Shown one piece after another: positions 43,339 to 52,328 of a DNA stretch of 64,000 bases (positions within the stretch are counted from its first letter, which is position 1; every line of letters begins with the position of its first letter). A program made the translations under genes and the position numbers. The notes under the pieces were generated by a model, which did no database searches, was not told where the DNA came from, and saw only the letters and a program-made list of their open reading frames with translations. Origin of the DNA: Streptantibioticus cattleyicolor NRRL 8057 = DSM 46488 (GTDB lineage Bacteria > Actinomycetota > Actinomycetes > Streptomycetales > Streptomycetaceae); NCBI RefSeq assembly GCF_000240165.1, contig NC_017586.1, forward strand, positions 5,779,228 through 5,843,227, in the 5' to 3' direction.

Positions 43339-43456
43339 AAGTTGGCATATGCGCTGGCCTATTACCGTCCATAACGGGCGCCGCTCGGGTGATCCCGCGC
43401 CGCGCCCGGCGATCAGGTGGCAGACTGCGCCTGTTCACCAAGGAGGGCCCAGGCAC

Positions 43457-44323
43457 ATGACGACAGAGCACCCGGGAAGCGGGTCGATGGTGCGCCGTAT
43501 CCTGCTCGGCTCCCAGCTGCGCCGGCTGCGTGAGTCCCGGGGCGTCACCCGGGAGGAAGCCGGTTACTCGATCCGTGCCTCGGAGTCCAAGATCAGCCGG
43601 ATGGAACTCGGCAGGGTGAGCTTCAAGGAACGCGACGTCGCCGATCTGCTCACCCTCTACGGGGTGACCGAGCCGGGCGAGCGGGACGCCCTGCTGGGCC
43701 TGGCCCGCGAGGCCAACGTGACCGGCTGGTGGCACTCCTACGGCGACGTGCTGCCAGCCTGGTTCCAGACCTACGTCGGCCTGGAGGAGGCCGCCCGCGA
43801 GGTCGACACCTTCGAGGTGCAGTTCGTCCACGGGCTGCTCCAGACCGAGGGGTACGCCCGGGCCGTGGTGCGCCTTGGCCAGCCCACGGCGGCCGACGCC
43901 GAGGTGGACCGCCGGGTCGACCTGCGGATGCGGCGGCAGAAGATCCTGCTCGGCGACGCCTCGCCGCAGTTCTGCGTGGTCCTCGACGAATCCGCGCTGC
44001 GCCGCCCGTTCGGCGGCCCCGAGGTGATGCGCGAGCAGTTCCGCCGGCTGCTGGAGGACTCCGAACGCCCCAATGTCGACCTGCGCGTCATCCCCTTCGA
44101 ATTCGGCGGCCACGCCGCCGAGACCGGCGCCTTCACGCTGCTGCGCTTTCCCGAACCCGACGTGCCCGACGTGGTCTATCTGGAACAGCTCACCGGGGCG
44201 CTCTATCTCGACAAGCGCGACGAGGTGGCGCAGTACGCCAAGGTGATGGACCGGTTGCGTACCGAGGCGCTGCCGCCGGAGAAGACCCGCGATCTGCTGC
44301 GGGCGATGCTGGAGCAGTGCTGA
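43457..44323 (+). CDS. XRE-family regulator with DUF5753
   Basis: A 288-residue Streptomyces-type regulator. The N-terminal XRE helix-turn-helix reads LGSQLRRLRESRGVTREEAGYSIRASESKISRMELGRVSFKERDVADLLTLYGV; the C-terminal DUF5753 domain starts WFQTYVGLEEAAREVDTFEVQFVHGLLQTEGYARAVV and continues through QKILLGDASPQFCVVLDESALRRPFGG. These WhiJ-like proteins work with a small DUF397 partner, present here at 42422. ATG 43457 follows a GGAGG site ten bases upstream. Its likely operators are the TGCATCTGCA elements at 42349 and 43321. Confidence 0.93.
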   Translation: MTTEHPGSGSMVRRILLGSQLRRLRESRGVTREEAGYSIRASESKISRMELGRVSFKERDVADLLTLYGVTEPGERDALLGLAREANVTGWWHSYGDVLPAWFQTYVGLEEAAREVDTFEVQFVHGLLQTEGYARAVVRLGQPTAADAEVDRRVDLRMRRQKILLGDASPQFCVVLDESALRRPFGGPEVMREQFRRLLEDSERPNVDLRVIPFEFGGHAAETGAFTLLRFPEPDVPDVVYLEQLTGALYLDKRDEVAQYAKVMDRLRTEALPPEKTRDLLRAMLEQC

Positions 44324-44450
44324 AGCGCCAACTGGCGCCAACGCCCCGGAGCCATAAGTAACATGAGTGCCCATCAGGTCCGGCGCGGCAGAGCGTGAAT
44401 GGGCCTCGGGCGCCTGCGCGGTACCCAAGGGGTCCAGCGAAAGGGATGGC

Positions 44451-45908
44451 ATGTCCTATTCTTCCGAATTGGCGCTTCAATACATCGACGGCCAGTGGAA
44501 GTCCGGCAGCGGCTCCTGGGAGATCATCGATTTCAACCCCTACAACGGGGAGAAAATCGCGGCCATAACGGTGGCCACGGTCGACGAGGTGGACCAGGCG
44601 TACCGGGCGGCCGAGCGGGCCCAGCGGGAATGGGCCCGGGTCAACCCGTACACCCGGCGGCTGGTCTTCGAGCGGGCGCTGCGCATCCTGGAGGACCGGG
44701 AGGCGGAGATCACCGAGGCCATCATCGAGGAGCTGGGCGGCACCCGGGTCAAGGCCGGCTTCGAGATCGGGCTGTCGAAGGACATGCTCCGGGAGGCGAT
44801 GCAGCTCGCGCTGCGCGCCGAGGGACGCATCCTGCCCTCCCCGGTGGACGGCAAGGAGAACCGGCTCTACCGGCTGCCGGTCGGCGTGGTCGGCGTCATC
44901 AGCCCCTTCAACTTCCCGCTCTTCCTCTCCCTGAAGTCGGTGGCCCCGGCGCTGGCGCTGGGCAACGGCGTGGTGCTCAAGCCGCACCAGAACACCCCGA
45001 TCGTCGGCGGCACCCTGATCGCCAAGCTCTTCGAGGAGGCCGGGCTGCCGCCGGGGCTGCTCAACGTGGTGGTCACCGACATCGCCGAGATCGGCGACGC
45101 GCTCATCGAGCACCCGGTGCCCAAGGTGATCTCCTTCACCGGCTCGGACAAGGTGGGCCGCCACGTCGCCCAGGTCGCGGCCAGCCACTTCAAGCGCACC
45201 GTGCTCGAACTCGGCGGCAACAGCGCGCTGATCGTGCTCGACGACGCCGACCTCGACTACGCGGTGGACGCCGCCGTCTTCAGCCGCTTCGTCCACCAGG
45301 GCCAGGTGTGCATGGCGGCCAACCGGGTGCTGGTCGACCGGTCGGTGGAACGGGAGTTCAGCGAGCGATTCGTCGCCAAGGTACGCACCCTCAAGGTCGG
45401 CGACCCGCAGGACCCGGCGACCCACATCGGCCCGCTGATCAACGCCACCCAGGCCGGTGCCGTCGAGGCCCAGGTGGCCGGCGCCCTGGAGGCCGGGGCC
45501 ACCGCGCTGCTGCGCGGGCGTACCGAGGGCACCTTGATGGAGCCCTCGGTGCTGACCGGGGTGCCGCGGGACGCGGCGATCCTCGGCACCGAGATCTTCG
45601 GCCCGGTGGTGCTGCTGATCCCCTTCGACGGCGAGGACGAGGCGGTCCGCATCGCCAACGACTCCCCGTTCGGCCTCAGCGGCGCCGTCCACACCGCCGA
45701 CGTCGAGCGCGGGGTGCGCGTCGCGCAGCGCATCGAGACCGGCATGATCCACGTCAACGACGGCACGGTGGCCGACGAACCCCTCGTCGCCTTCGGCGGG
45801 GAGAAGCACTCCGGGGTGGGCCGCCTCAACGGCGAGTCCACGGTGGAGGCGTTCACCACGCTGAAGTGGATCTCCATCCAGCACGGGCGCAGCGTCTTCC
45901 CGTTCTGA
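44451..45908 (+). CDS. Aldehyde dehydrogenase
   Basis: A 485-residue NAD(P)-dependent aldehyde dehydrogenase. The cofactor-site motifs VGVISPFNFPLFLSLKSVAPALALGNGVVLKPHQNTP and SFTGSDKVGRHVA are followed by the general base in VLELGGNSALIVLDDADL, the nucleophile in HQGQVCMAANRVLVDRS and the C-terminal EIFGPVVLLIPF. Sequence style (LPSPVDGKENRLYRLPVGV) resembles benzaldehyde/vanillin-type dehydrogenases, but substrate is not certain. ATG 44451 (MSYSSELALQYIDGQW) begins the domain; AAGGGA lies just upstream. Confidence 0.92.
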   Translation: MSYSSELALQYIDGQWKSGSGSWEIIDFNPYNGEKIAAITVATVDEVDQAYRAAERAQREWARVNPYTRRLVFERALRILEDREAEITEAIIEELGGTRVKAGFEIGLSKDMLREAMQLALRAEGRILPSPVDGKENRLYRLPVGVVGVISPFNFPLFLSLKSVAPALALGNGVVLKPHQNTPIVGGTLIAKLFEEAGLPPGLLNVVVTDIAEIGDALIEHPVPKVISFTGSDKVGRHVAQVAASHFKRTVLELGGNSALIVLDDADLDYAVDAAVFSRFVHQGQVCMAANRVLVDRSVEREFSERFVAKVRTLKVGDPQDPATHIGPLINATQAGAVEAQVAGALEAGATALLRGRTEGTLMEPSVLTGVPRDAAILGTEIFGPVVLLIPFDGEDEAVRIANDSPFGLSGAVHTADVERGVRVAQRIETGMIHVNDGTVADEPLVAFGGEKHSGVGRLNGESTVEAFTTLKWISIQHGRSVFPF

Positions 45909-45930
45909 CGCTACGTCAGAAACCGTAGCG
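45909..45930 (+). terminator. Short stem-loop after aldehyde dehydrogenase
   Basis: CGCTACG (45909-45915) pairs with CGTAGCG (45924-45930) around an eight-base loop immediately after the stop codon. Confidence 0.55.
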
Positions 45931-45999
45931 CGTCCCGCCGTCCGGTCCGCCCGGGCGGCGAGACGTCCGCACCCGCGCGGGCGCCCGCCGCCGCAAAAC

Positions 46000-46019
46000 C
46001 TCAGATCTTGCTCAGATCT
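46000..46019 (+). promoter_or_regulatory. Tandem CTCAGATCT repeat, 11-bp period
   Basis: CTCAGATCT at 46000-46008 and 46011-46019, an exact 11-bp repeat, about 135 bp upstream of the oxygenase gene. Direct repeats with one-turn spacing are typical targets of OmpR-type response regulators and SARP activators. Confidence 0.45.
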
Positions 46020-46155
46020 CACGTCAGTTGACCCCCGCCCGGTGTACCTGTGCGACCCGCCCGGTACGGTCGAAACCGACAACCCACCCGGTAGCGCGCC
46101 CGTACGAGCCCGTACGCGCCGCCCGGGACCGGCCGGAGAAGGAGAACAGGGCGGC

Positions 46156-47127
46156 ATGCGTGATGCCCTTCGGGAAGCGATCCGCGTCACCGATGACGTC
46201 ACGGCGGAACTCGCCTCGCAGCTCCACGCCGAGCGCGGGCTGGACGGCACCGACCCCGACGCCGACCCGGCACGCTACGCCGCGACCGGCGCCAAGCACC
46301 TGCGCAACCACCTGCCCGCCGCCGTGCTGGAACGCCTCGCCACCTGGCGCGGCTCGACGGCCCCCTGGCTCACCGTGTCCGGCCTGCCCGGCCCGGCCGA
46401 ACCGGTCGCCACCCCCGTCACCGGCTTCGTCGACGAGGCCAGGCTCACCACGGTCAACCTCGTCCACTTCGGCATGCTCCAGCTCCTGCGGCTCGCCCCC
46501 GTGGCCTACCGCTGGGAGAACGACGGCCGCCTCATCCGCAACGTCGCCCCGCGCCCCGACGCCGGCGACACCCTCACCTCCTGGGGCTACTCCGCCCCGC
46601 TGGACTGGCACACCGACGACTCGGTGCTCGACCACCGCCCCGGCGCCGACCCGGGCCACGCCATCCCGGCCTGCCTGTCCTTCGTCGGCCTGCGCAACGA
46701 CGAGCGGGTGCCCACCGGGCTCCTCCCGGTCACCGAGGTCCTGGCCGGCCTGCCCGAGGAGGCCGTCGCCGGTCTGCGGCGCCCCGAGTTCACCATCACC
46801 GCCCCCGAGTCCTACGCCGCCACCGACGACGGCCACCTCACCCAGGAGGGCGTACCGCTGCTGTGGACGCTGCCGGACGGCCACGCCGCGCTGCGCTACG
46901 GCCCCGGCCGCGCCACCGGGCGTACCACGCGGGCGGCCGGCGCGCTGGCCGCCCTGGAAGCCCGCCTCGCCGCGCTGACCGGCACCGAAGTGCTGATCGG
47001 CGCCGGGGACTTCCACGTCTTCGACAACCGCCGGGTGCTCCACCGCCGGGTCCCCTTCCGCCCCGGCGCGCCCGGGGCCGCCCGCTGGCTGCGCCGGGTC
47101 TACGCCGCCCCCCGGCAGGCCGGCTGA
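46156..47127 (+). CDS. Clavaminate-synthase-like Fe(II)/2OG oxygenase
   Basis: A 323-residue oxygenase of the TauD/clavaminate-synthase group. The facial-triad motif HxD is in SAPLDWHTDDSVLDHRP, and the distal His plus 2-oxoglutarate Arg lie in FHVFDNRRVLHRRVPFRPG near the C-terminus. Relatives hydroxylate free amino acids such as arginine or asparagine, often for secondary metabolites; the substrate here is unknown. ATG 46156 follows GGAGAACAGGG. It stands alone between an aldehyde dehydrogenase and lysX, 133 bp before the latter on the same strand. Confidence 0.85.
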   Translation: MRDALREAIRVTDDVTAELASQLHAERGLDGTDPDADPARYAATGAKHLRNHLPAAVLERLATWRGSTAPWLTVSGLPGPAEPVATPVTGFVDEARLTTVNLVHFGMLQLLRLAPVAYRWENDGRLIRNVAPRPDAGDTLTSWGYSAPLDWHTDDSVLDHRPGADPGHAIPACLSFVGLRNDERVPTGLLPVTEVLAGLPEEAVAGLRRPEFTITAPESYAATDDGHLTQEGVPLLWTLPDGHAALRYGPGRATGRTTRAAGALAALEARLAALTGTEVLIGAGDFHVFDNRRVLHRRVPFRPGAPGAARWLRRVYAAPRQAG

Positions 47128-47260
47128 CCCTCCGCCCCGCCCCGTCCGGGCGCGACACGGCCGGACGGCGGTTCGGTGCGGGAAGCGGCGCCCCCGCTCT
47201 ACCGTGAAGTGGGCGGGGCCGGCCATCCCCGGCCCGGTCCGCACCACGGATGGGAGGGCC

Positions 47261-50200
47261 ATGGGCAGCGACGGCCGCACCACCTCGGTCACCCGGCTCC
47301 ACCGGGTCACCGCACGCGTCCCCGCCTGGGTCGGCGGCTTCTTCGGCCTGCTCGGCACGGCCTGCGCGCTCACCACGCTGATCAGCCCGCTGCGCTTCCT
47401 GCTCGATCCGGTGCTGCGGGTGGTCAACGAATGGCTGGTGCCCGCCTCCCCGAACCTGGCGTACGCGGTCTTCCTGCTGCTGCTCGCCGGCGCGCTGCTG
47501 GCCCGCAAACGGGCCGCGTGGTGGGTGGTCACCTTCTACACCGCGCTGCTGCTGGCCGCCGAGGCGATCACGGCGGACCTGGTGGGCGTGGTCGAGGCGG
47601 TGGTCTCGCTGACCATCACCGGGGTCGTGCTGGCGGTGCTGCTGGTGTCCCGGTCGCAGTTCCCGGCCCGGGTGCGGCGCGGCGCGTTCTGGCGGGCGCT
47701 GGGCGTCCTGGTGCTGGGGCTGGCGGTCTTCGTGCTGATCGGCTGGGGGCTCACCGAACTCTTCCCCGGCGGGCTGCCGCCGGGGGTACGGCTGCTGTGG
47801 GCGGCCAACCGGGTCTGCGGCGGGCTGATCAGCACCCGGCACTTCAACCACCACCCGCCGGTCGCCCTCGGCTTCCTGCTCGGTCTCTTCGGCGCGCTGG
47901 CGCTGCTCAACGCCGCCGCCGTGCTCTTCCGCTCGCAGAAGGCCCAGGCCGGACTCCACGGCGACGAGGAGACCCGGATCCGCGCCCTGCTCGCCCAGTA
48001 CGGCGGCCAGGACTCGCTGGGCTACTTCGCCACCCGCCGCGACAAGGCCGTCGTCTTCGCCCCCGGCGGCGGCGCCGCGGTCACCTACCGGGTCGAGGCC
48101 GGGGTCTGCCTGGCCAGCTCCGACCCGGTGGGGGAGCACGGCGCCTGGGGCCCGGCCATCGACGCCTGGCTCGACCTCGCCCGCCGCTACGCCTGGACCC
48201 CGGCCGTGATGGGCGCCGGCGAGGAAGGCGCCAAGGCGTATGCACGGGCCGGCCTCAACGCCCTGCAACTGGGTGACGAGGCCGTCCTGCACACCGCCGA
48301 GTTCGACCTGAACGGCCGCGAGATGCGGGTCACCCGGCAAGCGGTCAACCGGGTCCGGCGCACCGGCATGACACTGCGCGTCCGCCGCCACGGCGCGCTG
48401 ACCCCGCAGGAGATGGCCGAGGTCGTCGCGCTCGCCGACGCCTGGCGCGACACCGAGGTGGAACGCGGCTTCTCCATGGCGCTCGGCCGCCTCGGCGACC
48501 CCGCGGACGGCGACTGCCTGCTCGCCGAGGCGGTCACCGCGCAGGGGCGCACCGTGGCGCTGCTCTCCTTCGTCCCCTGGGGACGCGACGGCATCTCGCT
48601 GGACGTGATGCGCCGCGACCGGGCCGCGCCCAACGGCGTCATGGAGTTCATGGTCGCCGAACTGGCCGGCCACGCCACACGCCTGGGCATCCGGCGCATC
48701 TCGCTCAACTTCGCCGTCTTCCGGGCCGTCTTCGAGCAGGGGGCACGCATCGGCGCCGGCCCGGTGCTGCGGGTCTGGCGCAGGCTGCTGCTGTTCTTCT
48801 CCAAGTGGTGGCAGCTGGAGGCGCTCTACCGGTCCAACGTCAAGTACCGCCCCGAGTGGGTGCCGCGCTTCCTGTGCTTCGCCGAGGCCCGGCAGATCGC
48901 CCGGATCGGGCTGGCGGCCGGCATCGCCGAGGGCTTCGTGGAGTTCCCCCGGTTCGGCCGCCGCCGTCCCCCCTCCGGGGTGCGCCCCCCGGTCAGCGCC
49001 GCCCCGCTGCCCCCGCTCACCGCCCGCGAACTGGCCCTGCTCGCCGGGGAACGGGCCACCACCACCGTCGAGGACGTCTCCGCCCTGCCCGAACAGGTAC
49101 GGGTACGCCGGGCCAAGCTCGACCGGCTGCGCGAGCAGGGCACCGACCCGTACCCGGTGCTCGCCGGGCGCACCGACACCCTCGGCCAGGTCCTCGCCCG
49201 CCACCCCGCGCTGCCCCCCGGCACCAGGACCGGCCACCAGGTCACCGTCGCCGGCCGCGTGCTGCGCAGCCGCGACTTCGGCGGCGTGGTCTTCGCCGTG
49301 CTGCGCGACTGGTCCGGCGACCTCCAGATCGCGCTCACCCGGGCCGACTCCGGCGAGGAGGAGCTGCGCCGCTTCACCTCCGACACCGACCTCGGCGACC
49401 ATCTGGAGGTCACCGGTGAGGTGGGCGCCAGCGACCGCGGCGAGCCCACCGTCTTCGTCCACTCCTGGCGCATGACGGCCAAGTGCCTGCGCCCGCTGCC
49501 CGACAAGCGCCGCGGCCTGACCGACCCGGAGGCCCGGGTCCGCCGCCGCTACGTCGACCTGGTGGTCCGCCCCGAGGCCCGCGAGGTGCTGCGGGTGCGC
49601 GGCGCGGCGGTGCGGGCGTTGCGCGAACAACTCGCCGCCCGGGACTACCTGGAGGTGGAGACCCCCATGCTCCAGCAGGTGCACGGCGGCGCCAACGCCC
49701 GTCCGTTCACCACCCACATGCACGCCTACGGCCTCGACCTGTACCTGCGCATCGCCCCCGAGCTGTATCTCAAACGACTCTGCGTCGGCGGCGTGGAGCG
49801 CGTCTTCGAACTCGGCCGCACCTTCCGCAACGAAGGCACCTCCTACAAGCACAACCCCGAGTTCACCATGCTGGAGGCGTACCAGGCGTTCGCCACTTAC
49901 GACGACATGCTCCAGCTGACCCGGGAGCTGATCCAGGCCGCCGCCACCGCCGCGTACGGCACCCCCGTCGCGCGCCGCACCGCCCCGGACGGCACCGCGG
50001 TGGAGTACGACATCTCCGGCGAGTGGCCGGTGCGCACCGTCTACGGCGCGCTCGGCGAGGCGCTGGGCGAACCGGTGGGCCCGGACACCCCGGTGCACAC
50101 CCTGATCGAGCTGTGCGACCGGGCCGGGGTACCGCACCAGCCGGGGATGACCCACGGCGAGCTGGTGCTGGAGATGTACGAGCGCCTGGTGGAGGAGGCC

Positions 50201-50563
50201 ACCACGCTGCCCACGTTCTACAAGGACTTCCCCACCGACGTCTCCCCGCTGACCCGGCAGCACCGCACCGACCCCCGGCTCGCCGAACGCTGGGACCTGG
50301 TCGCCTTCGGCACCGAACTGGGCACCGCCTACTCGGAGTTGACCGACCCGGTGGAACAGCGCAAACGCCTCACCAAGCAGTCCCTGCTGGCGGCCGGGGG
50401 CGACCCGGAGGCGATGGAGGTCGACGAGGACTTCCTGACCGCCCTGGAGTACGCCATGCCGCCCACCGGCGGGCTCGGGCTCGGCGTCGACCGGCTGGTG
50501 ATGTTCCTGACCGGGCTGTCGATCCGCGACACGCTCCCGTTCCCGCTCGTCCGCCGTCGCTGA
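47261..50563 (+). CDS. lysX: Lysyl-PG synthetase / lysyl-tRNA synthetase fusion
   Basis: A 1100-residue actinobacterial LysX. The N-terminal part has about six membrane helices (WVGGFFGLLGTACALTTLI; FLLLLAGALLARKRAAWWVVTFY; LGVLVLGLAVFVLIGWGL), then a cytoplasmic DUF2156/MprF-type transferase domain (LLAQYGGQDSLGYFATRRDKAVVFA; NGVMEFMVAELAGHATRLGIRRISLNFA). From about residue 600 comes a lysyl-tRNA synthetase: OB fold (VTVAGRVLRSRDFGGVVFAVLRDWSG), motif 2 FRNEGTSYKHNPEFTMLEAYQ and motif 3 GLGLGVDRLVMFLTGLSIRD. It charges lysine and transfers it to phosphatidylglycerol, lowering surface charge and sensitivity to cationic peptides. Length and domain order match mycobacterial LysX. Confidence 0.96.
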   Translation: MGSDGRTTSVTRLHRVTARVPAWVGGFFGLLGTACALTTLISPLRFLLDPVLRVVNEWLVPASPNLAYAVFLLLLAGALLARKRAAWWVVTFYTALLLAAEAITADLVGVVEAVVSLTITGVVLAVLLVSRSQFPARVRRGAFWRALGVLVLGLAVFVLIGWGLTELFPGGLPPGVRLLWAANRVCGGLISTRHFNHHPPVALGFLLGLFGALALLNAAAVLFRSQKAQAGLHGDEETRIRALLAQYGGQDSLGYFATRRDKAVVFAPGGGAAVTYRVEAGVCLASSDPVGEHGAWGPAIDAWLDLARRYAWTPAVMGAGEEGAKAYARAGLNALQLGDEAVLHTAEFDLNGREMRVTRQAVNRVRRTGMTLRVRRHGALTPQEMAEVVALADAWRDTEVERGFSMALGRLGDPADGDCLLAEAVTAQGRTVALLSFVPWGRDGISLDVMRRDRAAPNGVMEFMVAELAGHATRLGIRRISLNFAVFRAVFEQGARIGAGPVLRVWRRLLLFFSKWWQLEALYRSNVKYRPEWVPRFLCFAEARQIARIGLAAGIAEGFVEFPRFGRRRPPSGVRPPVSAAPLPPLTARELALLAGERATTTVEDVSALPEQVRVRRAKLDRLREQGTDPYPVLAGRTDTLGQVLARHPALPPGTRTGHQVTVAGRVLRSRDFGGVVFAVLRDWSGDLQIALTRADSGEEELRRFTSDTDLGDHLEVTGEVGASDRGEPTVFVHSWRMTAKCLRPLPDKRRGLTDPEARVRRRYVDLVVRPEAREVLRVRGAAVRALREQLAARDYLEVETPMLQQVHGGANARPFTTHMHAYGLDLYLRIAPELYLKRLCVGGVERVFELGRTFRNEGTSYKHNPEFTMLEAYQAFATYDDMLQLTRELIQAAATAAYGTPVARRTAPDGTAVEYDISGEWPVRTVYGALGEALGEPVGPDTPVHTLIELCDRAGVPHQPGMTHGELVLEMYERLVEEATTLPTFYKDFPTDVSPLTRQHRTDPRLAERWDLVAFGTELGTAYSELTDPVEQRKRLTKQSLLAAGGDPEAMEVDEDFLTALEYAMPPTGGLGLGVDRLVMFLTGLSIRDTLPFPLVRRR

Positions 50564-50570
50564 TGTCGTG

Positions 50571-51371
50571 TCAGGTGCCGCCGCTGCCGGTCGCCGCCCG
50601 CCGGTACAACTCGCCCACCGAGGCGTCGAAGTAGCTGCTGTACGACACGTCCGGGGTGGCCCCGCCGTGCTGGTAGCCGCCGATCACCCCGACCACCGGA
50701 CCGTCCTCGCGCCGCCCGTCACCGGCCACCCACGGGCTGCCGCTGGTGCCCACGGTGAACCCCGGGCAACGCACCCGCAGCCGCTGCGGATGCGGGCGCT
50801 CGGCCCGCGCGGCGCACGTCACCGCCTCCTCGGACGAGGCCGGATACCCCACCAGCCGCACCGCCCCCGGAACGACCCCGGTCAGCAGCGGGTTGCCGCC
50901 CACCAGATCCTCCACCGCGGCGCCCGCCCGGGTCTCCAGCGCCAGGAACGCCACGTCGATCGCCGCGTCCCCGGCGGTGGTCCAGCGCGGCGCCACGAAC
51001 ACCCGGCGCACCCGCCACAGCCCGGCCGGCGCCCCGCCCGCCCGGTACCCCGGGGCGAACGCCAGCTCGGTGCGGTAACCACCGCCCGGACCGCCGTGCA
51101 CGCAGTGGGCGGCGGTCACCACCAGGTTGCGGTGCGGGCTGGTCACCACGCCGGCGGTGCAGAAGTGCCGCGGCCGGCCCGTGAGGGCGAAGACCGCGCC
51201 GATCCGGTAGCGGGCCGGGAACACCGGAACGGCGGCCGGACGCGCGGGCGTCGCGGCCGGTGCGGTCGGCGCCGGCCCCGCGGCGGCCAGCACGATCAGC
51301 GCCGCCCCGGCCGCCCGCACCGCGGCGAAGCGCCCCGGCCGCCCGCCGGCCGGGCGTACGAACCCCTTCAC
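50571..51371 (-). CDS. Secreted trypsin-like serine protease
   Basis: A 266-residue exported protease of the V8/trypsin-like class. A basic N-terminus and hydrophobic segment (FAAVRAAGAALIVLAAAGPAPTAPA) form the signal. The triad is visible: His in VVTAAHCVHGG, Asp in AIDVAFLALETR, Ser in FTVGTSGSPWVAG. Cysteine pairs around the His (HFCTAG...AAHC) and near VTCAARAE...VRCPG can form disulfides. Two adjacent GTGs (51374, 51371) compete; the second has GAGG five bases upstream. A much longer upstream frame is not credible. Convergent with lysX, eight bases apart. Confidence 0.87.
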   Translation of the reverse strand: MKGFVRPAGGRPGRFAAVRAAGAALIVLAAAGPAPTAPAATPARPAAVPVFPARYRIGAVFALTGRPRHFCTAGVVTSPHRNLVVTAAHCVHGGPGGGYRTELAFAPGYRAGGAPAGLWRVRRVFVAPRWTTAGDAAIDVAFLALETRAGAAVEDLVGGNPLLTGVVPGAVRLVGYPASSEEAVTCAARAERPHPQRLRVRCPGFTVGTSGSPWVAGDGRREDGPVVGVIGGYQHGGATPDVSYSSYFDASVGELYRRAATGSGGT

Positions 51372-51569
51372 CACTGCCTCGCCGTCACCTCCGCAGCCGT
51401 GACGCACCGGAACCCGAGGGGCGGGCCCGCCCGGCGTCATCGGTGCCTTGCCCGCGCATGATCCGACGGCGCGCGGTCCGCCCGGCCGCGGACACTCCGG
51501 CGGTTCCCCCGGCCGGACCAGCCGGTCCCGGCGCCACCGCCCGGCGGGCGCCGTGTGAGGATGGCGCCC

Positions 51570-52202
51570 GTGCGGCTCACCCCGATCTCCTGGCCCCGGC
51601 TGACCGACGCGCTCGCGGTACGGATCGCCGACGCCACCGCGGCCGACGGCTCGCCCTGGCTGCGGGTGGCGGTGGACGGCGCCCCGGCGGCCGGCCCCGG
51701 CGCGCTGGCGGACGGCCTCGCCGAGGCGCTGCCCGCCCTCGGCCGCCCGGTGCTGCGGATCCACGCGGACTCCTTCTGGCGCCCGGCCTCGCTCCGCTAC
51801 GAACTCGGCCGCCACGACCCGGACTCCTACCTGGACCGGTGGCTGGACACCGGCGCGCTGTGGCGGGAGGTCTTCGACCCGCTCGGCCCCGGCGGCAGCG
51901 GACGGGTGCTCCCCTCGCTGTGGGACCCGGCCACCGACCGGGCCACCCGCGCCCCGTACACCCCGCTGCCGCCCGGCGGGGTGCTGCTGCTCGACGGCGC
52001 CTTCCTGCTGGGCCACTGGTTCCCCTTCGACCTCGCCGTCCACCTGCGCCTGACCCCCGCCGCGCTGGCCCGCCGCACCCCGCCCGACCAGCGGTGGACG
52101 CTGCCCGCCTTCGCCAGGTACGACACGGAGACGGACCCCGGGTCGGCGGCCGACGTGGTGATCCGCTGCGACGGCCCGCGGCACCCGGCCTGGACCGGCT
52201 GA
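51570..52202 (+). CDS. Uridine-kinase-like protein, degenerate P-loop
   Basis: A 210-residue relative of uridine-kinase-like proteins: LRVAVDGAPAAGPGALADGLAEAL occupies the Walker A position but lacks the GK[ST] signature, while LRIHADSFWRPASLRYELGRHDPDSYLDRWLD and GVLLLDGAFLLGHWFPFDLAVHLRL keep the later kinase motifs. It is therefore probably inactive as an ATP-dependent kinase or uses an altered site. GAGGAT lies seven bases before GTG 51570, consistent with leaderless translation; ATG 51561 and GTG 51555 are in-frame alternatives. Confidence 0.72.
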   Translation: MRLTPISWPRLTDALAVRIADATAADGSPWLRVAVDGAPAAGPGALADGLAEALPALGRPVLRIHADSFWRPASLRYELGRHDPDSYLDRWLDTGALWREVFDPLGPGGSGRVLPSLWDPATDRATRAPYTPLPPGGVLLLDGAFLLGHWFPFDLAVHLRLTPAALARRTPPDQRWTLPAFARYDTETDPGSAADVVIRCDGPRHPAWTG

Positions 52203-52328
52203 TCGCCGCCGCCGGGCCGGCCGTCCGTTTCGCCCCGGTCTGCCAGGGCAGGCGACGACAAGAGGCGGGCGCCGGAACGACACGACAGACGGCATCCGGT
52301 GCCCTCGTCGCCGATCGGAAGGACGTGG

